Notes under the pieces: model-generated
What the model was told of the DNA's origin: nothing
Databases searched by the model: none
The model's input: the letters and a program-made list of their open reading frames with translations, nothing else
Position numbers and translations under genes: made by a program
Assembly (NCBI RefSeq): GCF_000444135.1
Contig: NZ_ATDK01000221.1
Span: 18,237 to 82,236 of the forward strand
Source of the DNA: Pseudomonas avellanae BPIC 631
GTDB lineage: Bacteria; Pseudomonadota; Gammaproteobacteria; Pseudomonadales; Pseudomonadaceae
Length of the DNA stretch: 64,000 nt
Direction: 5' to 3'
Part shown: positions 54,771 through 63,384 of the stretch, in pieces
How positions within the stretch are numbered: position 1 is the stretch's first letter
How the letters are laid out: the number at the start of each line of letters is the position of its first letter

Positions 54771-56222
54771 ATGCCTTTCATCAGTAGAATTTTTTCCGTA
54801 CTGGCACTGCTGCCGCTTGCCACTCAGGCGTTCGCCGCACCCGCCGAGTTCTGGTACGGCCACAGCGGTGCAGCGGCGAGCGCCATCGCAGACGTGTGCA
54901 GAAGCTTCAATGCGCAACGCGAGGATGGCGATCGCCTGCACTGCATTCGCCAAGGCACTTACGAGCAAACGCTGCAGAAAACCGTCGCCGCCTATCGTGC
55001 CGGCATAGGCCCGGCACTGGTGGAGATTTATGACGTCGCCACGCCGGACATGCTGTTGGGCGGTGCTACGCAAGCGGTCGAAACGGTGATGGCCGACCAT
55101 CAACGAGCCTATTCAGATGACACGTTTCTACCCGCATTGCGGCGCTATTACTCAGATGATCACGGTACGCTAGCGGCTCAACCCTTTGCGGCGTCGACAG
55201 CGGTGTTTTATACGCACCGAAAAGCGCTGGCTGCAGCGGGCATCAGTGAACCGCCCGCCACGTGGGAAGCTTTCGATACGGCCTTGCGGGCCTTGAAGAG
55301 AAGTGGCCACACGTGTCCTGTCGTCACTGAGTTTTCCCCGTGGATCTGGCTGGAACAGACCAGTGCCGCACAAGGCACGCCCGTCGCGATCCGCGCCGCA
55401 GGCACCGACCATTATCAGTTCGACAAAGGCACGCACGTGCGCCTGATGACCGACCTTGCGCGGTGGACCGCCGAAGGCCTGGTGCGGCACCAGGACTCGA
55501 CCCGCAGCGGCCAGCAGGGCCTGGCGTTTGCCACCGGCGACTGCGCCATGCTGCTGGATTCAACAGGCAGCTGGAATGTCATGCACGGTGATCTGGAGTC
55601 TGATATCGAGGTGAGCGCGCTGCCGATCTACGCTCAAACCCAGCGCCGCGCCAACGTCCCCGGCGGCTCTTCGCTGTGGGTGATGCGCGGGCATTCTGCG
55701 CACGATTATCGAGTGGTTTCGGAATTTCTGGCGTTCGTGCTGCAACCGGATAAACAACTGATGTTCAGCGCACGGACGGGTTACCTGCCGGTCACTCAGG
55801 CTGCGGCTACGCGATTGCAATCCAGCGCACAGAAGCCCTCGGCGGTGGCGGTCGGGCTCGCCGTACTCAACGATATCGACGGGCAGCCCTCAGCTCCGTT
55901 GCGTTGCGGCTTTATCACACTGATGCGCTTGATCTGGTTGCAGGAAATGGAAAACGCGCTCGCAGGCCGTCAAAGCGTCGATCACGCCCTGCGCCAAACC
56001 ACGATGCGCGCCAACGAACTGCTCAGCCTGTTTCAACAGATGCACCAGGCTCAGGCCAGCAACTCAGCTTTAGACACACGTCCTGCGGGAGCGAGCCAGG
56101 CGACGCTTCGCTTGCTAGGGAAGAGGCCAGTACAGCCCTCGGAAATTGGGCGCGCGGACGATCGCTTCGGTGAGCAAGCTCTCTCCGACAAGAATCTCCA
56201 CTCGAGCGAGGTAACGCCATGA
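54771..56222 (+). CDS. ABC transporter substrate-binding protein (UgpB-like)
   Basis: A 483-residue periplasmic binding protein of the UgpB/extracellular family 1 type: signal peptide ending AFAAPAEFW, AAASAIADVCRSFNAQ, then ALVEIYDVATPDMLLGGAT (UgpB-like ligand region), AASTAVFYTHRKALAAAG and the C-terminal RQTTMRANELLSLFQQMHQA. After about residue 430 the sequence is of low complexity and its DNA (56082-56192) consists of REP units, so the last 45-50 residues are a REP-derived tail. Start at 54771 is preferred as it begins the signal peptide. It overlaps the permease gene by ATGA. Confidence 0.88.
   Translation: MPFISRIFSVLALLPLATQAFAAPAEFWYGHSGAAASAIADVCRSFNAQREDGDRLHCIRQGTYEQTLQKTVAAYRAGIGPALVEIYDVATPDMLLGGATQAVETVMADHQRAYSDDTFLPALRRYYSDDHGTLAAQPFAASTAVFYTHRKALAAAGISEPPATWEAFDTALRALKRSGHTCPVVTEFSPWIWLEQTSAAQGTPVAIRAAGTDHYQFDKGTHVRLMTDLARWTAEGLVRHQDSTRSGQQGLAFATGDCAMLLDSTGSWNVMHGDLESDIEVSALPIYAQTQRRANVPGGSSLWVMRGHSAHDYRVVSEFLAFVLQPDKQLMFSARTGYLPVTQAAATRLQSSAQKPSAVAVGLAVLNDIDGQPSAPLRCGFITLMRLIWLQEMENALAGRQSVDHALRQTTMRANELLSLFQQMHQAQASNSALDTRPAGASQATLRLLGKRPVQPSEIGRADDRFGEQALSDKNLHSSEVTP
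56082..56192. repeat. REP pair inside the 3' end of the binding-protein gene
   Basis: Two inverted REP-like units (56082-56126, tgcgggagcgagccaggcga onward, and 56149-56192). The core gcgacgcttcgcttg is identical to that in the REP at 261-302. It lies entirely within the reading frame of the ABC binding-protein gene. Confidence 0.65.
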
Positions 56223-57112
56223 AGGCTGGTGCGCATTTTCCGCAATCGCGTTTGGCGCTGCTGTTCGCGCTGCCGCAGTTGCTCGCGCTCGGGCTGTTTT
56301 TCTATTGGCCTGCGCTACAGGCACTCTGGTGGTCGTTTCATCTGGTGCCCCCCTTTGGCGGTCACGAAATTTTTGTCGGCGTGAGCAATTATTGGCGAGT
56401 ATTGAAAGACCCCGGCGTGCTCGCGTCGCTGGGCTCGACGCTGGTGTTCAGCCTGTCGAGCGTGATGCTTTCGATCCTTATCGCGTTGGTGCTTGCGCTG
56501 TGCCTTGAGCTGAAGCTGCGTGGCAACGCGGTGTTTCGCAACCTGCTGATCTGGCCCTACGCAGTATCGGGCGCCACCATCGGCATTGTCTTTCACGTGC
56601 TGGCCAATCCGGTGATGGGCATTTTTGCCTGGCTCAACGCGATCGCCCCCGGCACCTGGGCGCCCTACGCCAACCCCGTGCAAAGCATGCTGCTGCTGAT
56701 CGTGGCGTATGCCTGGTGCCTGGTGCCGTTCAACTTTGTGATGTTGGTCGCCAGCCTGAAGTCGGTGCCAGACGATTACCTCGCCGCTGCGGCAATGGAC
56801 GGAGCAGGCCCCTTGCGTCGCATGCTCGATATTCAATTGCCACTAATCGCGCCATATCTGCTGTTCGTGTTCGTCATCGACCTGCTGGAAAGCCTGTCCA
56901 ACAGTTTCGGGCTGGTCGACACACTTACTCACGGCGGGCCGGGCGACACCACCAATGTGCTGGCCTACAAGATTTACACCGACGGCTTCATGGGGCTGGA
57001 CCTCGCCGGATCATCGACGCTTTCCGTGCTCATGCTGCTGGCAGTCGTGGCGTTGAGCGTTGCACAGTTCAAGCTCATGTCACACTTCAAACGCCGCGGG
57101 GTGAAAACATGA
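56219..57112 (+). CDS. ABC transporter permease (UgpA-like)
   Basis: A 297-residue inner-membrane permease with six membrane segments and the EAA-type motif DYLAAAAMDGAGPLRRMLDIQLPL characteristic of sugar/glycerol-phosphate importers. The LVDTLTHGGPGDTTNVLAYKIYT stretch is typical of UgpA/MalF group. Starts with ATG overlapping the binding-protein stop and ends overlapping the next permease (ATGA). Confidence 0.9.
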   Translation: MKAGAHFPQSRLALLFALPQLLALGLFFYWPALQALWWSFHLVPPFGGHEIFVGVSNYWRVLKDPGVLASLGSTLVFSLSSVMLSILIALVLALCLELKLRGNAVFRNLLIWPYAVSGATIGIVFHVLANPVMGIFAWLNAIAPGTWAPYANPVQSMLLLIVAYAWCLVPFNFVMLVASLKSVPDDYLAAAAMDGAGPLRRMLDIQLPLIAPYLLFVFVIDLLESLSNSFGLVDTLTHGGPGDTTNVLAYKIYTDGFMGLDLAGSSTLSVLMLLAVVALSVAQFKLMSHFKRRGVKT

Positions 57113-58002
57113 TCGGGCACAGTCGGCTGCTCGATGCAGGTGCCTACTTACTGCTGACGCTGGGACTGGTGTTCGCGTTGGGGCCGCTGTATATGGCGGT
57201 CTGCTCGGCAACCGTCAGCAACTCGCAGCTGTTCACTCACGGCCTTGCGGTCGTGCCCGGCGACCAGTTGCTGGAGAACCTGCAGCAGGTCACCCGGCGT
57301 CTGGACCTGCTGCGTCTGCTCGGCAACAGCCTATTGGTCGCCACGCTGGTGGTGATCGGCAAGCTGACGCTTTCGGCCTTGACCGCCTTTGCGGTGGTGT
57401 ACTTTCGCAGCCGTTACACGTCAGTGATTTTCTTCGCTGTACTGGGCGCGCTGTTGCTGCCGCTGGAAGTGCGCATCATCCCCACCTATGCCGTGGCCAG
57501 CGACCTGTTCGGGCCGCTGCGCACGGTATTGCGATGGCTGGGCATCCAGTGGCTGCCGGTGCCGACCATTAATCTGCTCGACAGCTATACCGGCCTCGCC
57601 CTGCCCCTGATCGCTTCGGCCACCGGTACTTTTCTGTTTCGGCAGTTCTACCAGACCCTGCCCGCCGAACTGGTCGAGGCCGCGCGAATGGATGGCGCAG
57701 GGCCGTGGCGCTTTTTCATCGACATTCTGCTGCCGCTGTCGAAGACCAACTTCGCTGCGCTGGGTACGCTGGTGTTTATCGGTGCCTGGAAAGACTACCT
57801 GTGGCCGCTGGTAGCGACCAATCGCGAGGACATGCGCACGCTGGTGCTGGGCGTCGCCAGCTTTCTGCCGACCGATGCGAGCCAGGTTCCTGAATGGAAC
57901 CTGCTGATGGCCGCGGCGGTGGTCAGCATGCTGCCCCCTATCCTCGTCATTGCGCTCATGCAGCGATGGTTCGTCAAAGGCCTTATCGGAGTCGGTAAAT
58001 GA
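57109..58002 (+). CDS. ABC transporter permease (UgpE-like)
   Basis: A 297-residue permease with six membrane segments. The coupling motif is LPAELVEAARMDGAGPWRFF, followed by DILLPLSKTNFAALGTLVFI and FIGAWKDYLWPLVATNRED, as in UgpE/MalG-like subunits. ATG at 57109 overlaps the previous stop and its own stop overlaps the ATPase start (ATGA), so the whole importer is translationally coupled. Confidence 0.9.
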   Translation: MIGHSRLLDAGAYLLLTLGLVFALGPLYMAVCSATVSNSQLFTHGLAVVPGDQLLENLQQVTRRLDLLRLLGNSLLVATLVVIGKLTLSALTAFAVVYFRSRYTSVIFFAVLGALLLPLEVRIIPTYAVASDLFGPLRTVLRWLGIQWLPVPTINLLDSYTGLALPLIASATGTFLFRQFYQTLPAELVEAARMDGAGPWRFFIDILLPLSKTNFAALGTLVFIGAWKDYLWPLVATNREDMRTLVLGVASFLPTDASQVPEWNLLMAAAVVSMLPPILVIALMQRWFVKGLIGVGK

Positions 58003-59105
58003 ACGCGCTCGCCCCCATTACCTGTGCGCCGGAGATTGTCACCAAAGGGCTGCACAAAACGTATGGCACCGGGCACATCCTTCATGGCCTGGACCTGACG
58101 TTCAAGGCTGGCGAACTGAACGTCATCCTCGGCCCGTCGGGGTGTGGCAAGTCCACACTGTTGCGCATGGTCGCCGGGCTGGAGGACGTCAGCCAAGGGC
58201 AGATTCTGATGGGCGGCCGCGACGTCACACCTCTGCCGCCCAAGGAACGTGGCTGCGCGATGGTGTTTCAAAACTATGCGCTCTACCCGCACATGAGCGT
58301 GGCAGACAACATTGGCTATGCGCTCAAGCTGGCTGGTATTTCGCGCAAGCAGCGCGAGCAGCGCGTACGGGAATGCGCCAGCTCGCTGGGGCTGGAGGAC
58401 CTGCTGCAGCGCAAGCCCGGCGAGCTGTCCGGTGGTCAGCGCCAGCGCGTCGCCATCGGCCGGGCGTTGATTCGCAAACCGCCGGTGCTGCTGTTCGATG
58501 AGCCGCTGTGCAACCTGGACAGCGCGTTGCGCCATGAGATGCGCTTGTTGATTCGCAGCCTGCACCAGCAGACCGGCGCAACCATTCTGTACGTTACCCA
58601 CGATCAGACCGAAGCCATGACGCTCGCCGAGCGGGTGGTGATTCTCAACCAGGGCCGTGTCGAGCAGATCGGTACGCCCGCCGACATCTACGATCATCCC
58701 GCCAGCACATTCGTCGCCCGCTTCATCGGCACCCCGCCGATGAACCTGCTGCCCGTAACCTGTCTGGAAGACAACGTGCTGATGCTCGCAGACGGGCAAC
58801 GCCTGCCCATAAAGCTCGGCATCGGCGCCATCAGTACAGGCAAACGGTTGATGGGGTTGCGACCCGAGACCTTCACGCTGGATCAGAACGGCGTGACCGC
58901 CGTGGTGGAGTCTTCGGAAAATCTCGGCAGCCACAGCCTGCTGTATTGCCAACTGGCCGGCACACGCTGCGTGGTCAGCCTCGCCGACCGGCACCACCTG
59001 TCGCCCGGCACACAGGTGCGGCTGGCAATCAATCCCACGCCCCTGCTGTTCGATATCGAGAGCGGCCAACGCCTGCTCTTTTCCTTCTCACACACCGCCA
59101 AGTGA
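57999..59105 (+). CDS. ABC transporter ATPase (UgpC/MalK-like)
   Basis: A 368-residue ATPase: Walker A GPSGCGKST at 45-53, signature LSGGQRQRVAIGRALIR, Walker B VLLFDEPLCNLDSA, H-loop YVTHDQTEAM, then a C-terminal regulatory TOBE domain (about 240-368; ARFIGTPPMNLLPV, MGLRPETFTLD). This ATPase type energises sugar or glycerol-3-phosphate diester import. It is followed six bases later by the phosphodiesterase gene. Confidence 0.92.
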   Translation: MNALAPITCAPEIVTKGLHKTYGTGHILHGLDLTFKAGELNVILGPSGCGKSTLLRMVAGLEDVSQGQILMGGRDVTPLPPKERGCAMVFQNYALYPHMSVADNIGYALKLAGISRKQREQRVRECASSLGLEDLLQRKPGELSGGQRQRVAIGRALIRKPPVLLFDEPLCNLDSALRHEMRLLIRSLHQQTGATILYVTHDQTEAMTLAERVVILNQGRVEQIGTPADIYDHPASTFVARFIGTPPMNLLPVTCLEDNVLMLADGQRLPIKLGIGAISTGKRLMGLRPETFTLDQNGVTAVVESSENLGSHSLLYCQLAGTRCVVSLADRHHLSPGTQVRLAINPTPLLFDIESGQRLLFSFSHTAK

Positions 59106-59111
59106 CCCGCC

Positions 59112-59873
59112 ATGCCCAAACTTGCTCCCCTTGTCCGCTCGTCTCTGATTTCCCATCGCGGCGCCAAGGCTTACGTGCCGGAAAACACTTTGCTGGCTCT
59201 TGAGAAAGCTGCCGAGTGCGGCGCGAAATGGGTCGAAATCGATGTAAAACTGACCCGCGACGGCCAGCCTGTGGTGATTCATGACGACATGCTCGACCGC
59301 ACCACTAACGGGCGCGGCGCTGTCGTGCTTCATGATCTGAGCGCCATTCGCACGCTGGACGCCGGCGGCTGGTTCGCAGCGGAGTTCACTGGCCTGCAGG
59401 TCCCGACATTTGAAGAAATAGTGGCCTGTGCGTTACGCCTCGAGCTCGGCCTGCAGGTCGAACTCAAACCGACGATTGGCGACGACGTGGAGACGGCAGA
59501 AGTGGTTATGCCAATCCTCAAAAATCTCTGGCCTGCCGACAATGATCAGCTATTCGTCTCAAGTTTTTCAGTGCGCTCCCTCACTGCCGCTCGCCGGTTG
59601 TGGGCCGACGTACCGCTGGCCATTGCCTCGGTGGTAGCACCTGCTGACCCGGTCGCACTGCTGGCCGAATATGACTGCCGAATACTCCACGTACTTGACG
59701 ATATGCTCGATGACCATCACCTTATTCGCCTGAAAAGCAGCGGCGTCGAATTCGCCGTGGCTACCATCAACAGCCCGAAACGCGCGCGCTACTTACTTGA
59801 ACACGGCGCGCAATCGATTCTCAGCGATTACCCGGACTTGTTGAACCTGCCAAACGGAGGCTGCCTGCAATGA
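59112..59873 (+). CDS. Glycerophosphodiester phosphodiesterase (UgpQ-like)
   Basis: A 253-residue cytoplasmic GDPD. Active-site motifs: HRG at 15-17 in ISHRGAKAYVPENTLLAL, the acid pair in WVEIDVKLTRDGQ, and His57 in VVIHDDMLDRTTNGRG. It should hydrolyse glycerophosphodiesters brought in by the importer, giving an alcohol and glycerol-3-phosphate. Unlike the truncated-looking homologue at 16152, all motifs and length are typical. ATGA overlap with the next gene. Confidence 0.93.
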   Translation: MPKLAPLVRSSLISHRGAKAYVPENTLLALEKAAECGAKWVEIDVKLTRDGQPVVIHDDMLDRTTNGRGAVVLHDLSAIRTLDAGGWFAAEFTGLQVPTFEEIVACALRLELGLQVELKPTIGDDVETAEVVMPILKNLWPADNDQLFVSSFSVRSLTAARRLWADVPLAIASVVAPADPVALLAEYDCRILHVLDDMLDDHHLIRLKSSGVEFAVATINSPKRARYLLEHGAQSILSDYPDLLNLPNGGCLQ

Positions 59874-60613
59874 ACAACCGACTCAGCGTCGCCATGCAAG
59901 CCGTAGAAAAGGCCACTGGCCTGGCTATGGCGTATTTCAACGACCGCCACACCCTCGACATCACCACCAAAAGCGCGCAAGACCTGGTCTCCCGCGCCGA
60001 CTTTGAAGTCGAGCAACTGCTTCGTGCAGAGCTGGGTAAACACTTCCCCGACGATGCAATCCTTGGCGAAGAATTGGGCGGCGAATTCATCACCGACGGC
60101 TGGGTCATCGACCCCATCGACGGCACCGGCAACTATCTGCGCGGCACACCACTGTGGGGCATCGCCGTCGCTTACATGTCGGCAGGCGTGCCTGAAATAG
60201 GCGTCGTCGCCTACCCGGCCCTGGGCTACACACTGGCCGCCCGTACCGGCGATGGCTTGCTACGCAATGGCATCCCTTTCGTGCGCCCACAACCGCCAGA
60301 ACACCTGCGCATTGCCGGCATCGGTGAAAACACCCGCTGGGACGCCGAAGAGCTGGGACGGCTACAACTGACCTTGCGCCAACAAGGCTGGGGCCTCGCC
60401 GGCTATCGCTGCGCCACCATCGGCCTGGCCTTTGCTGCACTGGGGCAGACAGACGGGTACATGGAGAAATTCACCAGCCTGTGGGACATCGCTGCGGGTG
60501 CGGTTATCTGTCGTGAAGCTGGGTTGCTGTGTGAGATCGAGGGCGAGCAGAAGCAAGGTTCCATGACAGTGATGGTCGGGCGTGAGGAACTGATGGGGAT
60601 TTTTGCGGGGTGA
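59870..60613 (+). CDS. Inositol-monophosphatase-family phosphatase
   Basis: A 247-residue Mg-dependent phosphatase: ILGEELGGEF with the glutamates (66-70), DPIDGT at 81-86 (metal-binding motif) and LWDIAAGAVICREAG near 205. The family includes inositol monophosphatase, histidinol phosphatase-like HisN and others. Directly behind a GDPD, the most coherent substrate is inositol phosphate released from glycerophosphoinositol, but this is inference. Final gene of the operon, overlapping the GDPD gene by four bases. Confidence 0.9.
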   Translation: MNNRLSVAMQAVEKATGLAMAYFNDRHTLDITTKSAQDLVSRADFEVEQLLRAELGKHFPDDAILGEELGGEFITDGWVIDPIDGTGNYLRGTPLWGIAVAYMSAGVPEIGVVAYPALGYTLAARTGDGLLRNGIPFVRPQPPEHLRIAGIGENTRWDAEELGRLQLTLRQQGWGLAGYRCATIGLAFAALGQTDGYMEKFTSLWDIAAGAVICREAGLLCEIEGEQKQGSMTVMVGREELMGIFAG

Positions 60614-60667
60614 TCGGCTAGCGCACACATCAGCCCAGTTGGCGTCTACAGACATTAGTGCAGCCAA

Positions 60668-60697
60668 GGCTCGATAAAGAAAATGCTTTATCGAGCC
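60668..60697. terminator. Bidirectional terminator between convergent genes
   Basis: GGCTCGATAAAG / CTTTATCGAGCC, a perfect 12-base stem with a 6-base loop, between the phosphatase (stop 60613) and the convergent desaturase (end 60731). T/A content at the stem base is favourable in both directions. Confidence 0.75.
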
Positions 60698-60730
60698 CCT
60701 TGCAGAGCATCGAACGTAGCGATAACCGCA

Positions 60731-61758
60731 TCATGGGGTTTCTACAACGCCCCAGCGGTTCGCACGAAAGAACGAAGCAACATCATTGAACCTGACGCCC
60801 ATTTCGCGCATCGCCTGATGCGCGTGTCTCGCCGTGAGCTGTCGGACATAAAAAGGTTCGCCGACGACAAAGTGATGAATCCCGTGAGTCGAGCCGAAAT
60901 TGGCGCAAAACAACTGCAACGGCCAGACCCATGGGTTATTCAAGACCTGTGTCTGAGTTATAAAGTTTTTAGGGTCGACATCAGCATAATAATGAATATT
61001 TGAAGTAATGAAGTGGAGACAAAAGCTTCTCAGCACATTGGGGGCAATGAGCACAACGACCAGCGTATTCATTACAGCCACCCACGCGCTTAGCCCATGA
61101 GTTTCGGCATAGATTCCCGGCGCACCATTGAAGTAATCCAGGGTATGAAACACAAGAAAAACATACCATATACTCCAGCTCAACATGGTAAGCGGAACAT
61201 ATGCCTTGGCGCCCGCCAGCAGAAGCCTGACCTTGTTTTTCCACCCGGCCTCGCGCGCGATCATCACTGTGGTTGAAAGCATCAGGTCGCAGATCATGAA
61301 AAATCGCAGGACACCCCACGGCGTGCCATTGGACAGCGTACGCTCTTCCAGATCAGCCTCAGTACCCGAAAACTTATGGTGATTGAAGTGGTGCTGGCGT
61401 CGAACCCACGGGTTGATCGTCGTCGGCCTGGCGAGCCAAGCCAACCCGAGCATCAGGTTATGAGCGATGCGGTTTTTGCGGAAATACATATAGTGAATCA
61501 GGTCGTGTTCCAGCTCATGCGTCAGTGAGGCAAAGAACGCATTTGCCGCCCACACACCTGGGAATGACCTGATTGATATAAAACCGCGCTGACTGTCATT
61601 CCCAACGGGGCGAAACACAGAATGCCTGCACCTATCGCGCTTTGCCTTTGCAGAATCGGATAGTTCTTTCTAAGCGCAACTGACGCAACCCTTATTGCAC
61701 TTTGAATATATGCCGTTTTTGCTGCCAGAGTGGCAGAAATGCTTTCCAACGAGTCCAT
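60731..61758 (-). pseudogene. Fatty-acid desaturase, split by a frameshift
   Basis: The start (61758, ATG after AAGGAG) encodes MDSLESISATLAAKTAYIQS to AVLYQSGHSQV, then the frame is lost; the rest continues in another frame as WAANAFFASLTHELEHDLIH and onward. All three histidine boxes of membrane desaturases are in the second frame: HELEHDLIH, HHFNHHKFSGTEAD and STHGIHHFV. Removing a duplicated TG (plus-strand CACACAC, 61551-61557) would restore one frame of 341 residues. Without it the long part could only start inside the gene and would lack the N-terminal helix. A phase-variable slippage or decay are both possible. Confidence 0.75.
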
Positions 61759-62004
61759 GTCAGCTCCTTCGCTCCATGCCAATATAGAGCTGATGTGAAG
61801 ACTAGACCGATAGCTTTTTATCGAGAAATACTTGTTTGGACTAAAGCACTCGATAATGTGACCACTATAAAAAACTCCGACGTCAGCGTCTTGTCCCATA
61901 GCCTTGATTTGGCACCGTTGACGCTGATGACCAGCCGACGCCGGGAACGACCCGCTGCCCCCGCACGTCAGACCTGCATCGACTCACTGAAAAGGTACAG
62001 CGCA

Positions 62005-62310
62005 ATGGACAAGACGATCACCGCAGACCAACTGGCCACCACTGACCTCAGATCAATCAACGAGATATGGCTCGGCGGCACTCATACCGAGCTGTGCCTG
62101 TGCCTGTGGCGTGGCGAGCAAATCTTCACCCACGACATGCTCAGCGAGGGCACCCACGATCAGAATGTCCGGCGCCTGTGCTTGCAGCTGGTCGACCCTG
62201 ACGATCAGGCGGCAGTGGCCAGCGTCGAGGTGATTGTGCGCGAGCGGTTGGAGAAGATGGGCAGCGAGGGCGAGTTTTATCCGGCTGAGAATGTGGATAC
62301 GCATCAGTAA
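62005..62310 (+). CDS. Conserved hypothetical protein
   Basis: A 101-residue acidic protein (INEIWLGGTHTELCLCLWRG, EQIFTHDMLSEGTHDQNVRR, VIVRERLEKMGSEGEFYPAE). ATG at 62005 has AAAGG upstream (61991-61995). I do not recognise a domain. It is followed by a gene-poor 219 bases containing the ssb terminator on the other strand. Confidence 0.6.
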   Translation: MDKTITADQLATTDLRSINEIWLGGTHTELCLCLWRGEQIFTHDMLSEGTHDQNVRRLCLQLVDPDDQAAVASVEVIVRERLEKMGSEGEFYPAENVDTHQ

Positions 62311-62422
62311 GCAGGCTGATTACACGCGCTCCTGTATGTTCAGGGTCAAACGGGTTTGCCATCGATTGCGAAGACGCGCTGCCTCCAGATAGGCTGGATT
62401 CCTGACCGGTTTACTCATCTCG

Positions 62423-62454
62423 AAAAAAACCCTCTGGCTTTACGGCGCAGAGGG
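62423..62454 (-). terminator. Intrinsic terminator of ssb
   Basis: On the minus strand CCCTCTG / CAGAGGG is followed by seven T (A-run 62423-62429). It lies 76 bases after the ssb stop. Confidence 0.85.
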
Positions 62455-62529
62455 CTTGGTTTCAAACACGTAAAGCGATGATCAGGTTATGACGGATGTC
62501 TACCTGATCGAGGGCTTTTACGTTTTTGG

Positions 62530-63099
62530 CTAGAACGGAATATCGTCATCAAAGCTGTCAAAGTCAGCAGCCGGCTGCGGCGCTTGTTGTTGCGGCGCCG
62601 GGCGCGAATCGCGCTGTTGTGGCGGCTGCTGGTTGTAGTTCTGCTGAGGGGCGGACTGCGGCGGCGCCGATTGCTGTGGGCGCGACTGCTGTGGACGAGG
62701 TGCGGACTGGTTGTAGTTGCCGCCACCACCCTGACCTTGTTGAGCGTCGCCCTGTGGACGGCCGCCCAGCAGTTGCATGGTGCCTTGCATGTCGACGACG
62801 ATTTCAGTGGTGTAACGCTTGATGCCGTCTTTTTCCCACTCGCGGGTCTGCAGCTTGCCTTCGATGTAGACCTGCGAACCCTTGCGCAGGTATTCGCCGG
62901 CGATTTCGGCAACCTTTCCGAACATCGATACACGGTGCCACTCGGTCTTCTCGACCTTCTGGCCGCTCTGCTTGTCAGTCCATTGTTCGCTGGTTGCCAG
63001 ACTCAGGTTGGTCACGGCGTTACCGTTAGGCAAGTAGCGAACTTCGGGATCCTGGCCGCATGTACCGACCAATATGACTTTGTTAACCCCACGGGCCAT
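62530..63099 (-). CDS. ssb: Single-stranded DNA-binding protein
   Basis: A 189-residue SSB. The OB fold (1-110) contains [34 protein letters not shown] and [12 protein letters not shown]. Then a Gln/Pro/Gly-rich linker and the conserved acidic tail DSFDDDIPF, which recruits other repair proteins. The Shine-Dalgarno AGGAG (63110-63106) is six bases from the ATG. Transposon-end sequence begins a few bases upstream of that, so the natural promoter has probably been displaced. Confidence 0.96.
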   Translation of the reverse strand: MARGVNKVILVGTCGQDPEVRYLPNGNAVTNLSLATSEQWTDKQSGQKVEKTEWHRVSMFGKVAEIAGEYLRKGSQVYIEGKLQTREWEKDGIKRYTTEIVVDMQGTMQLLGGRPQGDAQQGQGGGGNYNQSAPRPQQSRPQQSAPPQSAPQQNYNQQPPQQRDSRPAPQQQAPQPAADFDSFDDDIPF

Positions 63100-63111
63100 A
63101 ACGTTCTCCTA

Positions 63112-63190
63112 GGTGCATAGGGACAAAAGAATTTTTCCCAGGGCCAAAAAATTTGTCTATATTTCTGGTAGGGGTCAAAAAAATTTCCGA
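63112..63190. mobile_element. Tn7-like transposon end with repeated TnsB-type boxes
   Basis: Three imperfect direct repeats follow one another: AGGGACAAAAGAATTTTTCC (63119-63138), AGGGCCAAAAAATTTGTC (63140-63157) and AGGGGTCAAAAAAATTTCC (63170-63187). Closely packed repeats like these are the normal binding sites of the TnsB transposase at a Tn7-family end. The first is close in form to the known Tn7 end (..GGACAAAATAGTT..). The end probably begins around 63112-63114 (tgcata). Orientation (tnsA reading inward) matches the tnsA side of Tn7. The remaining 190 bases to tnsA (63191-63384) contain no gene I can support. Confidence 0.75.
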
Positions 63191-63384
63191 AATGCGCCGC
63201 TTGATGGACGATCTTAGGTAGCAACGTGCCATGGCGTACGCGTTTTCATGATCTCCTAGTTTACCCCACACGGCTCCGGAACGAAGCCTTTATGATCAAA
63301 CCGAACAACTGTTCTGACTCTCGGTGACTCCCTAGCTCAATCTCCCTCACTCAGCTGGCGGGGGATCGCCGATCAGGAGGCGGT

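Noticed and set aside
57795..59069. A 424-codon minus-strand frame opposite the ABC ATPase
   Set aside because: Antisense shadow of a clearly conserved ATPase with Walker A, signature and Walker B motifs.
63190..63384. A gene between the transposon end and tnsA
   Set aside because: The frames there are short, low-quality and lack ribosome-binding sites; the stretch reads as the transposon leader/promoter.
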